A stretch of 64,000 bases of DNA, from the NCBI GenBank assembly GCA_963921935.1, contig OY998175.1, positions 305,435,484-305,499,483 of the forward strand, given 5' to 3'. Made by a program: the position numbers and the translations under genes. The stretch is from Galeruca laticollis. Lineage: Eukaryota; Arthropoda; Insecta; Coleoptera; Chrysomelidae. Positions 44,501 to 55,775 of this stretch are shown piece by piece (within the stretch, counting starts at the first letter, position 1; every line of letters starts with the position of its first letter). Under the pieces are notes generated by a model that was given only the letters and a program-made list of their open reading frames with translations, did not search any database and was not told the origin of the DNA.

Positions 44501-44956
44501 GAGTATGTTTGGGGTTTTTTGATTTTTAAGTTCCAGTTACGGTGTGGAAATAATAAAGTGTTTATAAAATTCGCCTGCATTTATTTCGATATATCGGAAA
44601 GTGCAGCGAAAATTAATTAACTAGAATTTGAATTGTGTAAACAAAAGGTAAAGTACGTAGTGCTACAAAAAAAAAACAAAGAAAAACGTTAGATTTTGTA
44701 AAAACAATTAAATAAATAGGTTAGAATTAAGTTACTGAAATAAAAAGCAATTGATTTAAGGCGAGTTCAAAACGATATAATTCGCGACGTTGTCAAATTT
44801 AAAAAATAAAGGACAAAATAAAGAAAGAAACTAGATATATATAATAAGTGGTTGGATAGATTAAGTATCTCCGAAGAGTTGATCTGGGTACCTTGGTCTT
44901 ACGCTACCACGAAAATAATATAATCAAATAGTAGTTGAATACAAAATATAAACAAA

Positions 44957-45751
44957 ATGGATAGTGATGATTATTCTACAGAAGATTCAAAGAAAAGAAA
45001 AATGGATGGATTATTTGAAGTTAGCAAGAGGACTAACAGAACCCCACCTAAAAGTAAAAAAGATGAAAAGTTAGATGAAATCTTAGCGTTAATGAAGGAA
45101 ATGTCTGCAGATCAAAAGGTTATGAAATGGGAACAACAACTAATTAAAAACGAGATCAAAGAAACTAAAGATCAACAGGCTCTGTTTAACGAGGAAATAT
45201 TATAGTTGAAAGTTGAAAACGAAGTATTGAGAAAAGAAAACCAAGCAATTAAAAAAGAAAATGCAGAAATGAAAACAGAAATGGAAGAGATGAAAAAAAC
45301 AATGGAAATTATAGATAAAGAAAGAAGAAAAAATAATGTGATGATAAATGGATTGAAACTTGATACTAATGAGCCGTCAAAATTGGTGGAAAATGTCAGA
45401 AACTTTTTGAGTCAACAACTAAAAATAAATATCGAGCCTAAAGCAGTTAACAAGATAGGGGAGAAAATGTGTATAGTGGAATGTCAAAAAGAAGCTGATA
45501 AAGAAAAAATTATGGCTAATAAACCTAAATTTAAGGAGAGGAAAGAAGAAAGAGTTTTTATAAATAATGATATGACCAAGAAGGAGAGAGAAAAACAAAA
45601 AGAGATAAGGATGTTTGCAAAATTAGAAAATCATAAGGGAAAAGAAGTAAAAATGGGATACAATAAGGTAACAGTAAATGGGCAAGAATGGAGATGGGAT
45701 AAAGAAACAAATAGAATGAAAATACTGGAAAAAATACATCCAAAAAACTAA
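44957..45751 (+). pseudogene. ORF1 of the RTE-like LINE
   Basis: ATG 44957 (MDSDDYSTEDSKKRKMDGLF) opens a 264-codon frame with one in-frame TAG at 45203-45205. It starts with a charged region, continues as a long Lys/Glu/Met-rich coiled coil (ENEVLRKENQAIKKENAEMK), and ends in an RRM-like segment (NNVMINGLKLDTNEPSKL, VNKIGEKMCIVECQ, VFINNDMTKKERE, MGYNKVTVNGQEWRWDKE). It is probably an RNA-binding chaperone for the LINE transcript. ORF2 starts 83 bases downstream. Confidence 0.75.
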
Positions 45752-45834
45752 ATAAAGAACCTGATATTCATGGTAACAGAGAAAAAGACACGGTAACGGA
45801 ATTTGATCAAAATAAAGTAAAATTAGCACCGGAA

Positions 45835-48749
45835 ATGTGGAGAATTGGAACCTGGAATGTTAGAAGTATTTTAGGAAAAGAAAAAGAATTAGAAGAAGAG
45901 TTTGAAAATACAAACTTGAGAATACTAGCTATAACAGAGACAAAGAAAAAAGGACAAGGGATAGTGAATATGGATAATGGTCATATACTCGTATATAGTG
46001 GCATTGAAAATGAGAAAAGAGCGGCAGCAGGAGTTGCATGCATAATACATAAAAACTTAGAAGAACAAATTACTGGATGGACGGGATGGTCGGAAAGATT
46101 ACTGGTGATAGAAATGAAAAATAAAAATATGGACACAAAAACTATAATAATTGTATATGGACCAAATGAAGACGATACAGTAGGAAATAAAGATAGGTTT
46201 TGGGAAGATCTAACTATGGCTACAGAAAATGCAAAAGGGAAAATAATTATACTTGGAGATTTGAATAGCAGAGTGGGAACAAAAGATGACATTTACAGTA
46301 CAGTGTTAGGAAAACATGGTGAAGCATTTAGGAATAATAATGGAGAACGGCTGTTGGATTTTTGCATATTACACAATTTTATTGTAACTAATACATTTTT
46401 CCAACATGAAGACATACATAAATATACACGTGTGATGGAAAGCAGAAATGAAAGGTCCATAATAGATTACATATTAGTGGAAAAGAGAAATAGAAAGGAA
46501 GTATTGGATACCAAAGTTAGAAGAGGACCAGAAATGGGAAGTGACCACTATTTACTTGTAACAAAAATAAGAGAACAAGTAGAAATTACAAATCATAATA
46601 GGCAAAAAGTAGAAAAAAGAATAGAATATGAATCGGTCAGATCATACAAACTTCAAAACAAAGATATGGCAGAGAAATACAAAACGGCATTATCAGGAAA
46701 GTTCTTAAATAATTGTGATATAATGAAAAATGGAAATTTAGAAGAAATGTGGGATTATTTCAAAAAAACCGTTTTGGAAACCGCTAAAGAAATATGTGGT
46801 TGTAGCAAGAAAACTAATAAGAAAAAACAAACAGCTTGGTGGACGGATGAAATTAAAATAAAAGTAAAATTAAGAAAAGAAGCGTGGAAAATATATATAA
46901 ATAACAGAACAACGAAAAACTATGAAGTGTACAAAGAGAAGAGGAAAAAGGTGAAAGAGATGGTAACAGTAGCTAAAAGAAATCAGTGGAAAGAATTTGG
47001 CGAAAAAATGGAAAGCAATAGTAAATCAAATCAAAAACTGTTTTACAAAACATTGAAGTTATTAAGAAAGGAAAAACCACAAGAAAAAACATGGATAAAA
47101 AATAAAAAAGGAGATATACTAAGAAATGAAAACGAAGTAATTGATAGAAGGAAAGAGTATTTTGAGGAATTACTAGGAGCAGACAACAGAATTCAGGACA
47201 TTAACAAAAAAAAGGATGCAATAATAGAAAATAAAGACATTGTAACTCTAAAAGAATTACAGGAAATAATAGATGAATTGAAAAATGGAAAATCTCCAGG
47301 AATTGATAAATTAACAGCAGAAATGTTCAAAAATTTAGGGGAAACAGGAACAAAAATATTATTGACAATATACAACAGGGCGTGGAGTGAAGAACAGATT
47401 CCAGAAGATTGGAAGACAGCCTTAATAGTTCCAATATATAAAAAGGGGGATAGACAAGACTGCAATAATTATAGAGGAATAAATCTACTTGGTACTGCTA
47501 TGAAAGTCTACGAGAAGATTATAGACAGTAAGATAAGACCAGGGATAGAAAATACTCTCGAAGAATCGCAAAGTGGATTTAGAAGAGGGCGAAGCATCCA
47601 AGACCACATATTCACAGTGAAACAGATAATTGAGAAGTTCTCACAACAAGAAAAAGAGGTATATATGGGATTTATAGACATGGAAAAAGCTTTTGACAAA
47701 GTACCAAGGGAGAAGTTATGGAAAGTACTAGAAGGAAGGGGAGTAAATTACAAAATAATAGATATAATCAAAAACATTTACAAAAATAATAGAAATTGTG
47801 TAATATACAGGAATAAAACATCAGAACCATTTTCAACACAAGTAGGATTAAGGCAAGGAGGGGGACTAAGTCCATTATTATTTACAATTTTTATTGATGA
47901 AATAATTAAAAAATCGTCAACTAAAATGGCAAAACTACACATTGGATACAAACATTTAGGAAGAGTGGATATATCAGAAGCAGCTTTTGCAGATGATTTA
48001 ATAATTATGGCAGGGAAAGAGAAGGATTTACAAAAGAATATGGAAATATGGAGCACGGTATCGGATGAATTTGGAATGACAGTGAATCAAAGTAAAACCA
48101 AAGTTATGGTTATAGGACCGAAACAAAAACATCTAAATATACAGTTAGAGGGAATACAAATTGAGCAAGTTAGAAGATATAAATACTTGGGAGTAGAAAT
48201 AGAAGAAAATGGGACGCAGGAAGTCGAAATTAACAATATAGTACAAAAAACGATGAAACTTTATCACACGATGAACTCGACATTCATAAATAAAAAGGAA
48301 ATTTCCAAGAAAACGAAGTTAAATGTATTTAAAACAATTTACCGGCCAATATTAACATTCGGATGTGAATCTTGGGTATTAACAAAGAGACAAAAGAGCC
48401 AAAAATACAAGCAGTTGAGATGAAGTATCTTAGGCGAGTTAAAGGAGTCACAAAGAAAGACAAACTAAGAAGTACGGAAATAAGAGAAGACCTTGAAATA
48501 GAATCAACACTTAAATTTATTGAAAAGAGACAATTGAGCTGGTGGGGACATTTACAAAGAATGAACGATACAAGACCAGTTAAAAAAGTATGGCAATCAA
48601 AAATACAAAAAAGAACGAAAAAGGGAAGACCAAAACAAACATGGGATGGTGTTATGGTAGGCATAATGCAAGAAAAAGGAAAAACATGGACAGAGGCAAA
48701 AACAATGGCAAGAGATAAACAACAATGGGCTAAATTTGTACACGAATAA
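45835..48749 (+). pseudogene. ORF2 of the RTE-like LINE: APE endonuclease and reverse transcriptase
   Basis: The main frame (862 codons) begins MWRIGTWNVRSILGKEKELE. The APE domain (residues 1-240) has ITETKKKG, IILGDLNSRVGTK, RSIIDYILVEKR and MGSDHYLLV. The RT follows a Lys-rich linker: LKNGKSPGIDKLTAEMFKN, NYRGINLLGTAMKVYEKII, SGFRRGRSIQDHIF, GFIDMEKAFDKVPRE (first Asp), LRQGGGLSPLLFTIF, EAAFADDLIIMAG (FADD) and YKYLGVEIEENG. A shift near 48400 separates the last 110 codons (MKYLRRVKGVTKKD, LSWWGHLQRMNDTR, KKGRPKQTWDGVM), which end at 48749. Domain order and length resemble RTE-type insect elements. Confidence 0.93.
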
Positions 48750-48870
48750 AATTCTATCTGGACCAAAGCATCAATGAAAAAATGAATATATGTCTTAAGT
48801 ATAATGCGATGTAATTGAAATAATTGTAAAAGTATACCCTACACCATATACTATGGTAATTGGGTTTCTG

Positions 48871-48879
<9 letters not shown>

Positions 48880-48909
<30 letters not shown>

Positions 48910-49222
48910 AATTTTTTTTATATAACGACTGAAAAATGCTATATAGGTGGGGATAACGGGGATTTCAGTCCAAGGAATCAACGCGAAGATCTTTTATTTA
49001 CAAAATGCCGCCAAGCTTTCGTGTCCTTTTGACACTTCTTCAGGGCAATGTAAAATATTTTAAGTAAATTCAATATAAATAATCATTAAAAAATTTGTAA
49101 ATGTAAAAATAAATATAATTATAATATACTTGATGTCATATTTCACATAAGACAAATCGATACATTTTGTAAATAAAAGATCTTCGCGTTGATTCCTTGG
49201 ACTGAAATCCCCGTTATCCCCA

Positions 49223-49290
<68 letters not shown>
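48880..49290. repeat. (TA)n tail of the LINE, split by a MITE
   Basis: Pure ta tracts at 48880-48903 and 49225-49290 are the LINE's 3' tail. The MITE at 48946-49224 sits between them, with TA at both junctions. Confidence 0.9.
48946..49224. mobile_element. 279-bp MITE with 62-bp inverted repeats
   Basis: The arm 48946-49007 (starting ggtggggataacggggattt) is exactly complementary to 49163-49224 as far as I can follow. TA flanks both sides. The unpaired centre (about 155 bases) includes, on the minus strand, ctgaagaagtgtcaaaagga then cacgaaagcttgg: a CTGAAGA, a five-pair stem and a GAAA box, which is the hammerhead-ribozyme order. It could be a Tc1/mariner-type MITE. The near-perfect arms and ribozyme-like core could also make it a Penelope-type non-autonomous unit. 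Confidence 0.8.
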
Positions 49291-49293
<3 letters not shown>

Positions 49294-49295
49294 AT

Positions 49296-49560
49296 GAGCA
49301 ACTATGGAGTGCTAGAATGCGACCTAACGGAAGTATTCACAGCTATGTTATTATTCTTTACAATTCTTGTCACTTCTGCATCAGCTGGAAGGTCATTTAG
49401 CAAATTAAAAATAATGAAAAATTATTTAAGAAATAATATGGGCCAAACTCGACTCCGACATTTATCGCTAATAGCAATTGAAAACAAAACCGCTTCAAGC
49501 CTGGATTTAAACGAAGTCATTGATACTTTTGCGAAAACTAAAGCTAGGAAAAAATTGTGA
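49296..49560 (+). pseudogene. hAT transposase C-terminal (dimerisation) part
   Basis: SNYGVLECDLTEVFTAMLLF, then SASAGRSFSKLKIMKNYLRN and TRLRHLSLIAIE, is the hAT C-terminal region that normally carries the catalytic Glu in an SAERSFS-like box. Here the box reads SAGRSFS, so the Glu is replaced by Gly and the enzyme would be inactive even if the gene were rejoined. It starts right after the LINE's 15-base target duplication. Confidence 0.9.
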
Positions 49561-49855
49561 ATATAATTGTTATTTAGTCAGTTGGTAGGGCCGACCTTTA
49601 TATAATAAACCCTTGAATCTTCTCTATTTCGTTTTATTAGCCAAACCTACACCATGTATTAATTGTAATTTATGTTGTTACTGTTTAATATTTTTATTAC
49701 CTGCCCTGCAGTGCACAAAAAGAGCTTAAGAAGTTAAGTAGCTTAGTATTTGTATATTTCATATTTTTATTTGATAAAACCTAATCAGTTTACATAGCAG
49801 TGGGGCCCCATTTTTTGATTTGCCCCAGGGACCTTGGTTCCTAGCTACGCCACTG

Positions 49856-50520
49856 ATAACATGATAGGATTTGTTTTACCGTCGAGGAACGGTTTGGCTC
49901 AACAAGGTACGTTTACTGCCTCTTCTGCTACAGCAATTAAGACTTATTTTGAAACTGAAGTAAAGGCAGCATATGCTTATGTGATCTCAACCCTTACAAA
50001 TTGGAGCATCGGCATACTGCCTATCCGTATTCGCACTGATAATTCCTTCACAACTGAGCAGGTTCCTTTAAGATGGGAATGGATGAAAGAGGAAGCTAAA
50101 AATTTTGGCATCACAATTATCGGCTTTTCTTCTTAAGAGCTATGCGTTTAAATACAGATTTGATGTCTCGATTAGCACCCGAATATAAAGAAAAAAATTA
50201 AGCAACCCTAGAAGATACAGAATTGCTTCATTCTTTTCCAGTTCCAGATTGGGATGTTATGTACAGGACCCAATCCATATTTTGACCAAAATGCGTACTC
50301 GGTTCCTAAAACCAGGAATAAATCTGCAGATTGGAAAATACACTGCCACCTCTGATCATCTCAGACAATTGATCTTAAAGGTTCCAAAAGACAAACATCT
50401 CCTCACTTCGGATCTCAAAAGTGAAGATAAGATGAATTTTGCATCTGCTAAAAAAATGTGCAGTCTGATAGTTATAGAACAATTGAATAGGGAAATTACA
50501 CAAAGTGATGGTAGTTGACA
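49856..50520 (+). pseudogene. Unclassified transposase-like gene, 3' part
   Basis: Continuation of the gene at 41270-41959 after the hAT. It has NMIGFVLPSRNGLAQQGTF, YVISTLTNWSIGILPIRIRT and EQVPLRWEWMKEEAKNFGI, stopping at 50134. Another frame, 50249-50518, carries YVQDPIHILTKMRTRFLKPG, IGKYTATSDHLRQLI and FASAKKMCSLIVIEQL. The QDPIHxxTKxRxR block followed by a Ser-Asp segment resembles the C-terminal region of P-element-like and related transposases. That resemblance is weak and unverified. Confidence 0.45.
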
Positions 50521-50724
50521 AGTTTAACAATTCGACTTTTATTATGGTCTGTTTCTGTTGTTTCTTTTGTTAATAAAAGCCTGTTTTGTGGGTAAAAACA
50601 TTCTTTAACTAGACAACAACGTAAAAGTATTTTTTAATAACCAGTATTTTTTTGTATTTAAGGCACTAACATTAATGGACCGAAATTTGTTGCTGTTTTT
50701 TTTAATTAGGATCTTTGAAATTGT

Positions 50725-50777
50725 GCTTGATTTCTTAGGGGTCCGTAGACTCAAAAAGGTTAAGAAATGCTTCACTA
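50725..50777 (-). mobile_element. Isolated hAT-type terminus
   Basis: The minus strand reads tagtgaagcatttcttaacc then tttttgagtctacggacccc, closely resembling the widespread hAT end that begins cagtg...tcttaaccttttt. The other end was not found, and 50520-50725 holds no hAT coding. It may be a relic or one end of an unrecognised short element. Confidence 0.45.
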
Positions 50778-50779
50778 GA

Positions 50780-51480
50780 CTAAATATCACGTAATAGATG
50801 TCAGATGTAAACGTACCTGTTGTGTTCCTTTGGCGTCAGTTCTTTATGGTTCTGAACGAACGAGAACTTATATGATTTTTTAGGAAAACACTGCATTTCT
50901 AAATTAATTTTTATCACATTTTGACACGAATATCACAATTACCTTTTTAAAAACAATTCTTGCTGCTTCATTGGTAATAAAAAATGCCACACAGCTGTAC
51001 TGTCTGCTTCCAATTCCAATAAAAAATTTTAATGCAAAACTTAACAGCACATAATATCATGCTAATAATCCCGCTTTTAAAAATATGCGGTACGAAAAAT
51101 TGCTGCTGTTTGAAGATGAAACACAATTTCAGAAAACCAATTTTTCCACTAACGTAGAAGTAAAAGTGAATTATGCATACATCAAACATCTCTGCGGTCC
51201 TATACAAACTTTTTCCCCACAAAGAAGGAGATCGCAGATAAGGGAAATGCTCAAATTGCATATGCAAACTTAGCAAACGGTCTAAATTGATATTTATAGG
51301 AACCTATTTCATACGCAAACACTGACACTATGCAGACCGCCTTAATGGTGTACACAACCAATTTCAGTGGATGTGATTTATGACCCTAAATTACTTGGAA
51401 TTTAGAATTTAGGCGTGGGTGTGATAATTCAAAGAATATTGAGAGGCAACCTGTACGAGGGCGGATTGATATTGAAGCTA
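50780..51480. other. No gene identified
   Basis: A short frame at 51085-51273 (YEKLLLFEDETQFQKTNFST) has a DET segment reminiscent of the first half of an IS630/Tc1-type core, but no second motif supports it. Nothing else is seen. Confidence 0.3.
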
Positions 51481-52060
51481 CCTAAGTAGGAAAAAAACAT
51501 TTTTTTTTCAAAAACTATTTATTTCTCAACATAGTCTCCTTTTAGCTCAATACACTTAGTAAGACGATTTTCCAACTTTTTTATACCATCTGAATGATAC
51601 GATTTTGGGAACCCCTCAAAATACGCATTAGTTTCGGTAATCACTTCTTCGATTGAGAAGAATCTTTCTCCTGCGAGCCATTTTTTCATGTTTGGAAACA
51701 GGAAAAAGTCACTAAGGACTAAATATGGACTATAAGGTGGATGATCAACCAATTCGAAGTGGATTTCTCTTAAGTTTATCACCGTATCTAATGCGGTGTG
51801 AACCGGTGCGTTGTCTTGAAGAAAGAGCACTTTTTTCTTGTTTAAATGTGGTCGATTTTCCTTGATTGCATCAACCAATTGATCCAATAATGCACGATAA
51901 TACTCTCTTGTAATTGTGGATCCCTTTTCAAGATAATCGATGAGCAATATTCCGTGTGCATCCCAAAATATAGTGGCCATAACCTTGCCAGCCGATTTCG
52001 CTATCTTCGCCTTCGTCGGAGCACTTCATCCAGCTTCCGCCCCCCACTATGCAAATAAAT
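51425..52060 (-). pseudogene. mariner transposase C-terminal part
   Basis: On the minus strand, KIAKSAGKVMATIFWDAHG leads into the open frame 51980-51519: LIDYLEKGSTITREYYRALL, LFLQDNAPVHTALDTV (second catalytic Asp) and HPPYSPYLVLSDFFLFPNMK. In active mariner the block reads YSPDL; here the third catalytic Asp is Tyr. A stop and shift precede position 51990. The 3' boundary may be the tacgagggcggattga sequence near 51455, which looks like a mariner terminus. The N-terminal half is missing. Confidence 0.9.
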
Positions 52061-52500
52061 ATTACAGTTATGTTAATTCAACATCACATTGTGATAATGT
52101 TCTTTCTTTTTTTCCTCTTGTTTTCATCACATGCACATCTATTCAACCGCTTATGCCCAGCTTGTGGCTGTTAATATTTGTGATGTTTCAACTTAACTTC
52201 TCAGCGATGTTAAAGCGCTGCCTTTTTACATTACTGTGATGTTACTAGAACTTCCTCAAAAGGAAATCTTTATAACGAACTTAAAACAACATTTCTGTTA
52301 CATTCTGAAATGCCTTTTAACATCTTGTCGATTTTAATGCAATGTCTAAAAAATAACATCTTATCAATGACCTAAATGCGACATTTCAAATACAATACAG
52401 TGTATTCTCGTAGATGTTGTATGGGCATTGCTTAAACCTCTAAATAATATACCACAAACCTTCTAGATGACATCCTATAGATGTTTCTGTGCCTAATCAG
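52060..52500. other. No gene seen
   Basis: AT-rich spacer between the mariner remnant and the fold-back element. No motif. Confidence 0.4.
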
Positions 52501-52504
52501 CAAA

Positions 52505-53503
52505 TACAGGGTGAACAACTAAGAACGCCGGCTGTCGGCCATATTTCAAAAAATAGTCATAGTACAACTTTAAAAAAATACCTTCAGGAAAATTACCCTG
52601 AAAAATCGCTGGAAAATATTTTTCAGTTCCTAAAATATCTGCTATGAGGTGGAATGAACAGTTCAAAAAATAATACTGTGATTATTTCCAAAAAAGAGAT
52701 ACTTAAGGTATCCTAGAAATACAATTTTTGATATATTGTTGAGATTATGAAAAATGTAGTTAGAGTCTTTTTGTCCTTATTCTTCAAGTGAGGGGCGGGG
52801 GAAGGTTCAAACCAAAAAACAAATGTCGTAACACTTCTTTTAATCGATATCCATGTTTTTGGCGTCATTTAAAAGAGTTTTACCTCTTTAATAAGATATG
52901 CTTAACAAAAATAACAAAATTAGGCAATTTTGTCAACGCTATATGAGAAAGTTGACAATTTTCCAATTTTTTCGGAAATTTCAAAGGTAATGAGGCATTT
53001 TTTAAATTCTGATGAAAAGGGTTTAAAAAAATAGGAATCTATTCAAAGATATAAGATTTACAATATCAGATATAAAAATTAAAAAAAATGCTTCAATTTA
53101 CATTTGAAATTTCTGAGTGGATACAAAATTATCTATTTTTTTTATCAATCTTATTAAACAGAAACACTCTTTTAAATGCAGCTAAAATCATTAATATCGG
53201 TTAAAAAACGAAAAAGTTATACATTTGTTCATAAGTTTGAACCTTCCCCACCCATTATTTGAAGAATAATGGCAAAAAATCTCCCTTATTAAATGTATTC
53301 ATAATCTCGTCAAGATTTCAAAAATTGTATTTTTAGGACACCTTTAGTATGTTTTTTTTGGAGAATTATGTTTTCGAGTGTTCATTCCACCCCTAGCGGA
53401 TATTTTAGAGACTGCAAAATATTTTCCAGCAATTTTTCAGGATCCCTTACCTATAGGTAATTTTTTTGAAAGTTGTACCATGTTCTTGGTTGTTCATCCT
53501 GTA
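52505..53503. mobile_element. 1-kb fold-back element with about 300-bp inverted arms
   Basis: Left arm 52505-52830 (starting acagggtgaacaactaagaa) and right arm 53220-53503 (ending ttcttggttgttcatcctgt) are complementary with many small differences. They share the paired segments aagttgtac/gtacaactt, ggtggaatgaac/gttcattccacc and gaaccttcccc/ggggaaggttc. TA flanks both outer ends. The cagggtg-type terminus is common in insect TA-inserting MITEs. The 390-base centre has no coding. Confidence 0.8.
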
Positions 53504-55775
53504 CATTTAAAATAAAATAGCAAAAAAAGCAATACAGGATTTAAAACGTTTATTCACTTTTAACGAACAGTACAATAAATTTGAAAAAAAGAGGTGAAAA
53601 ATTAGAATTAAAAATATCTTGTCCAGGAATCCAACCTAAAAAAATAAAATTATGTAAGCATATTACATAACAAGTCTGGAAAGTGGAAACTATTGAACGC
53701 ATTCAGTGAAAGCAAGAAATAAAAAAGGGTGCATTAATCTGTAGTTACCATAACGTACCATACTTTGAAACTGAATTAATAAAGTTTAACGGATACACAT
53801 ACATTACAGCTAGTTTACAGAAAATTTATTAGAATAGTTTTTTAATTATATTAAAACTAATAAAAATTTTACATCATAAAGATTTAATGAAACATTATGT
53901 TACATCAACAGAAATCCAATCTGATTAAATAAAATTCTATCGTTCACTTACCGTTACTCTTTCTCACGAACGAGTGGCTTTTTCGAGTGCCTCAACCATT
54001 CCATAAGGTACACTTCAAAATCCTTATCTGTGAAACATTTACAGGTGTTCTAAACAACAGCTAATAAAACAATTAATTTAGATCAAATTGTGCACATGAA
54101 GACCTTTGATCGATCATCATAAACTACATCAAACTTGATTTTCAGCCAATTGACTGGGACCCATTTTCCATAAGATACATGCGGGGTTTTTAAAAGAAAT
54201 AATAACATATTTTATTTTGAGAAGTGACTTTTCATGATTTACCTTCTATTACATGTCTCACTCCATTTGCTAGGTAAATTCAGGTGTGCTTTGAAAATTC
54301 ATACTTCTTTTCTGTATAAAATAATATAATATTCTCATCTTGTTATTTTCATCCTGGAGCAAATTGTATATTAACATTGTGGAATCGTAACTTAATGAAA
54401 ACTAAGCATTAATAATACGCTGTATACAAAAAAAACTATTTATGAAGAAGATATATGAACACATTATCAAGTTAAATGAGTTTATAATTAATTGTATCCA
54501 ATTGAGTATCCAATAGCTGTGTTTCCACACTAAAAAATAATTGAATGCTGTTTGTTGACTGGAGCATTTAGTCTCATAAGTTACATATTCTTCAACTAGA
54601 TTAATATAGGTACCATTGTAGGGGACATCTACAACTTATCTATTGTATCCAGTGAATTCTCAAATGTAAATGAGCTTTTTAACAGAAATATCTGTTTTTA
54701 AAGTCTTAAACAGACTCTAATTGTTCACAAGAATTGTTGGTAATGATGATAAAATTTTCTAAGCCTGCAAAACTATATTGATGGCTTAGACTACTACTAC
54801 AAAAACTGGAACTAGAGATACTTGATTCAATATTTTTTGTACTGTTTAATACAATGTTTGTATCAGACTATCTAAAATAGTTACTCCCCTTTCATTACAT
54901 AATTACCAACTATTTGTTTTTTATTTTATTTATGTAAGTAGCTTCTAAAACATCTTAACATTGAAAATATTTTCTTCTGGATTCAAATCCCTTCCAACAT
55001 ATGAGCATGTTTTATTATTAATAATAATATCTACCCTATTGCATTATTAAGTTTTTAGTAGGGTATAATGCATATCTAGGATTTGAAATATTGTGAATCG
55101 TTTTTAAAATATACTTACTAACTGAAATATTTTAAAAATTGAATAAACCCTTATTTTGTAAACTCTGTTATATAATGTTACTGTACAAATCCGCCACCTG
55201 GAATTTCAATGTATAATAGCCGATTAAAGTATTGAATGAGTATTGTTTCAATAATTATGATTTTGGAATAGGTATACTTACCGATAACAATTGTTGTTCG
55301 TCCATTATAACTAAGTATAGAAACTGTACTTAAGTAGGAACTAACGAAAACGAAGACCACTTTATTCAAATACTACTTGCAAAATATGTGCTTCCTGCAA
55401 ATAAAATATAACACAAAACTGAAAACCATCCGCCATTTCATGCTTGTCATTTTTGTTTCTACAGATAACTACTGTATATTTCGTTCATCAGTTCCTCTTC
55501 TGTTTTCTTCTTTTTTATGTTACTGTGATGTTTAATATGAGATATTACTGAGAGTTTTCTGAACTAACGTCGTACAGTCGCAATAAGTACGATGTTAATA
55601 AAAATTATTTCGGAAGATGTAAAAGTAACTGCAACATGTGATCATCTTAGAAACATGTTGATTTGTAATATTACAGTAACGTTCTGTATGTGACATTAGT
55701 GAGAAGCATACAAATTAACATCGTCTGAATGTTTCCTATAGGAAGTTACTAAAAAGAAGTTCATAGGATGTGTAT
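53504..55775. other. Mostly unassigned; holds one small minus-strand gene model
   Basis: Apart from the two-exon model at 53952-55305, no frame with a domain, no element ends and no repeats were found. AT-rich throughout. Confidence 0.35.
53952..55305 (-). CDS. Small hypothetical two-exon gene
   Basis: Minus strand: ATG 55305 opens exon 1, MDEQQLLS, ending at 55282 directly before a GTAAGTATACC donor. The only good downstream exon found starts after an acceptor (gttgtttag, 54050) and, in the same phase, reads NTCKCFTDKDFEVYLMEWLR and then HSKKPLVREKE before a TAA at 53954-53956, itself followed by GTAAGT. The product would be 39 residues with two Cys near the junction. Both splice sites match consensus and the codons look protein-like, but the 1.2-kb intron link is a guess. 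Function unknown. Confidence 0.28.

Larger units (their letters stand above)
44498..49288 (+). mobile_element. RTE-like LINE inserted in the hAT
   Basis: The 15 bases taataatgagcaact occur at 44483-44497 and 49289-49303, a target duplication that fixes the ends. The element has a 5' leader of 460 bases, ORF1 (44957-45751), ORF2 (45835-48749) and a (TA)n tail, into which a 279-bp MITE later inserted. The long target duplication, two ORFs and a short-unit tail fit LINE integration. Coding is nearly intact (one stop in ORF1, one shift in ORF2), so it is fairly young. Confidence 0.92.
41960..49855 (+). mobile_element. hAT transposon (ZMYM/Zaphod-like type), interrupted by a LINE
   Basis: The termini read cagtggcgtaact at 41960 and, inward from 49855, cagtggcgtagct: 12 of 13 identical and typical of this hAT group. 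The 8-bp target duplication is atgacatg (41952-41959) against ataacatg (49856-49863), with one change. Internally there is a transposase in at least three pieces, with a 4.8-kb RTE-like LINE at 44498-49288. Next to each end is a run of c and g (ccccggggccc; ggggcccca). Without the LINE it is about 3.1 kb. Confidence 0.93.

Noticed and set aside
45981..46292. Minus-strand open frames across the RTE-like ORF2
   Set aside because: They are antisense shadows of a Lys/Glu-rich A-rich gene; no domain.
48880..49290. Repeats in the LINE tail as a CRISPR-like array
   Set aside because: They are simple ta tracts and one MITE; there are no spacers, and the DNA is eukaryotic.
51085..51273. Possible Tc1/IS630-type transposase piece (LLLFEDETQF)
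   Set aside because: Only one weak motif, no partner motif and no element ends.
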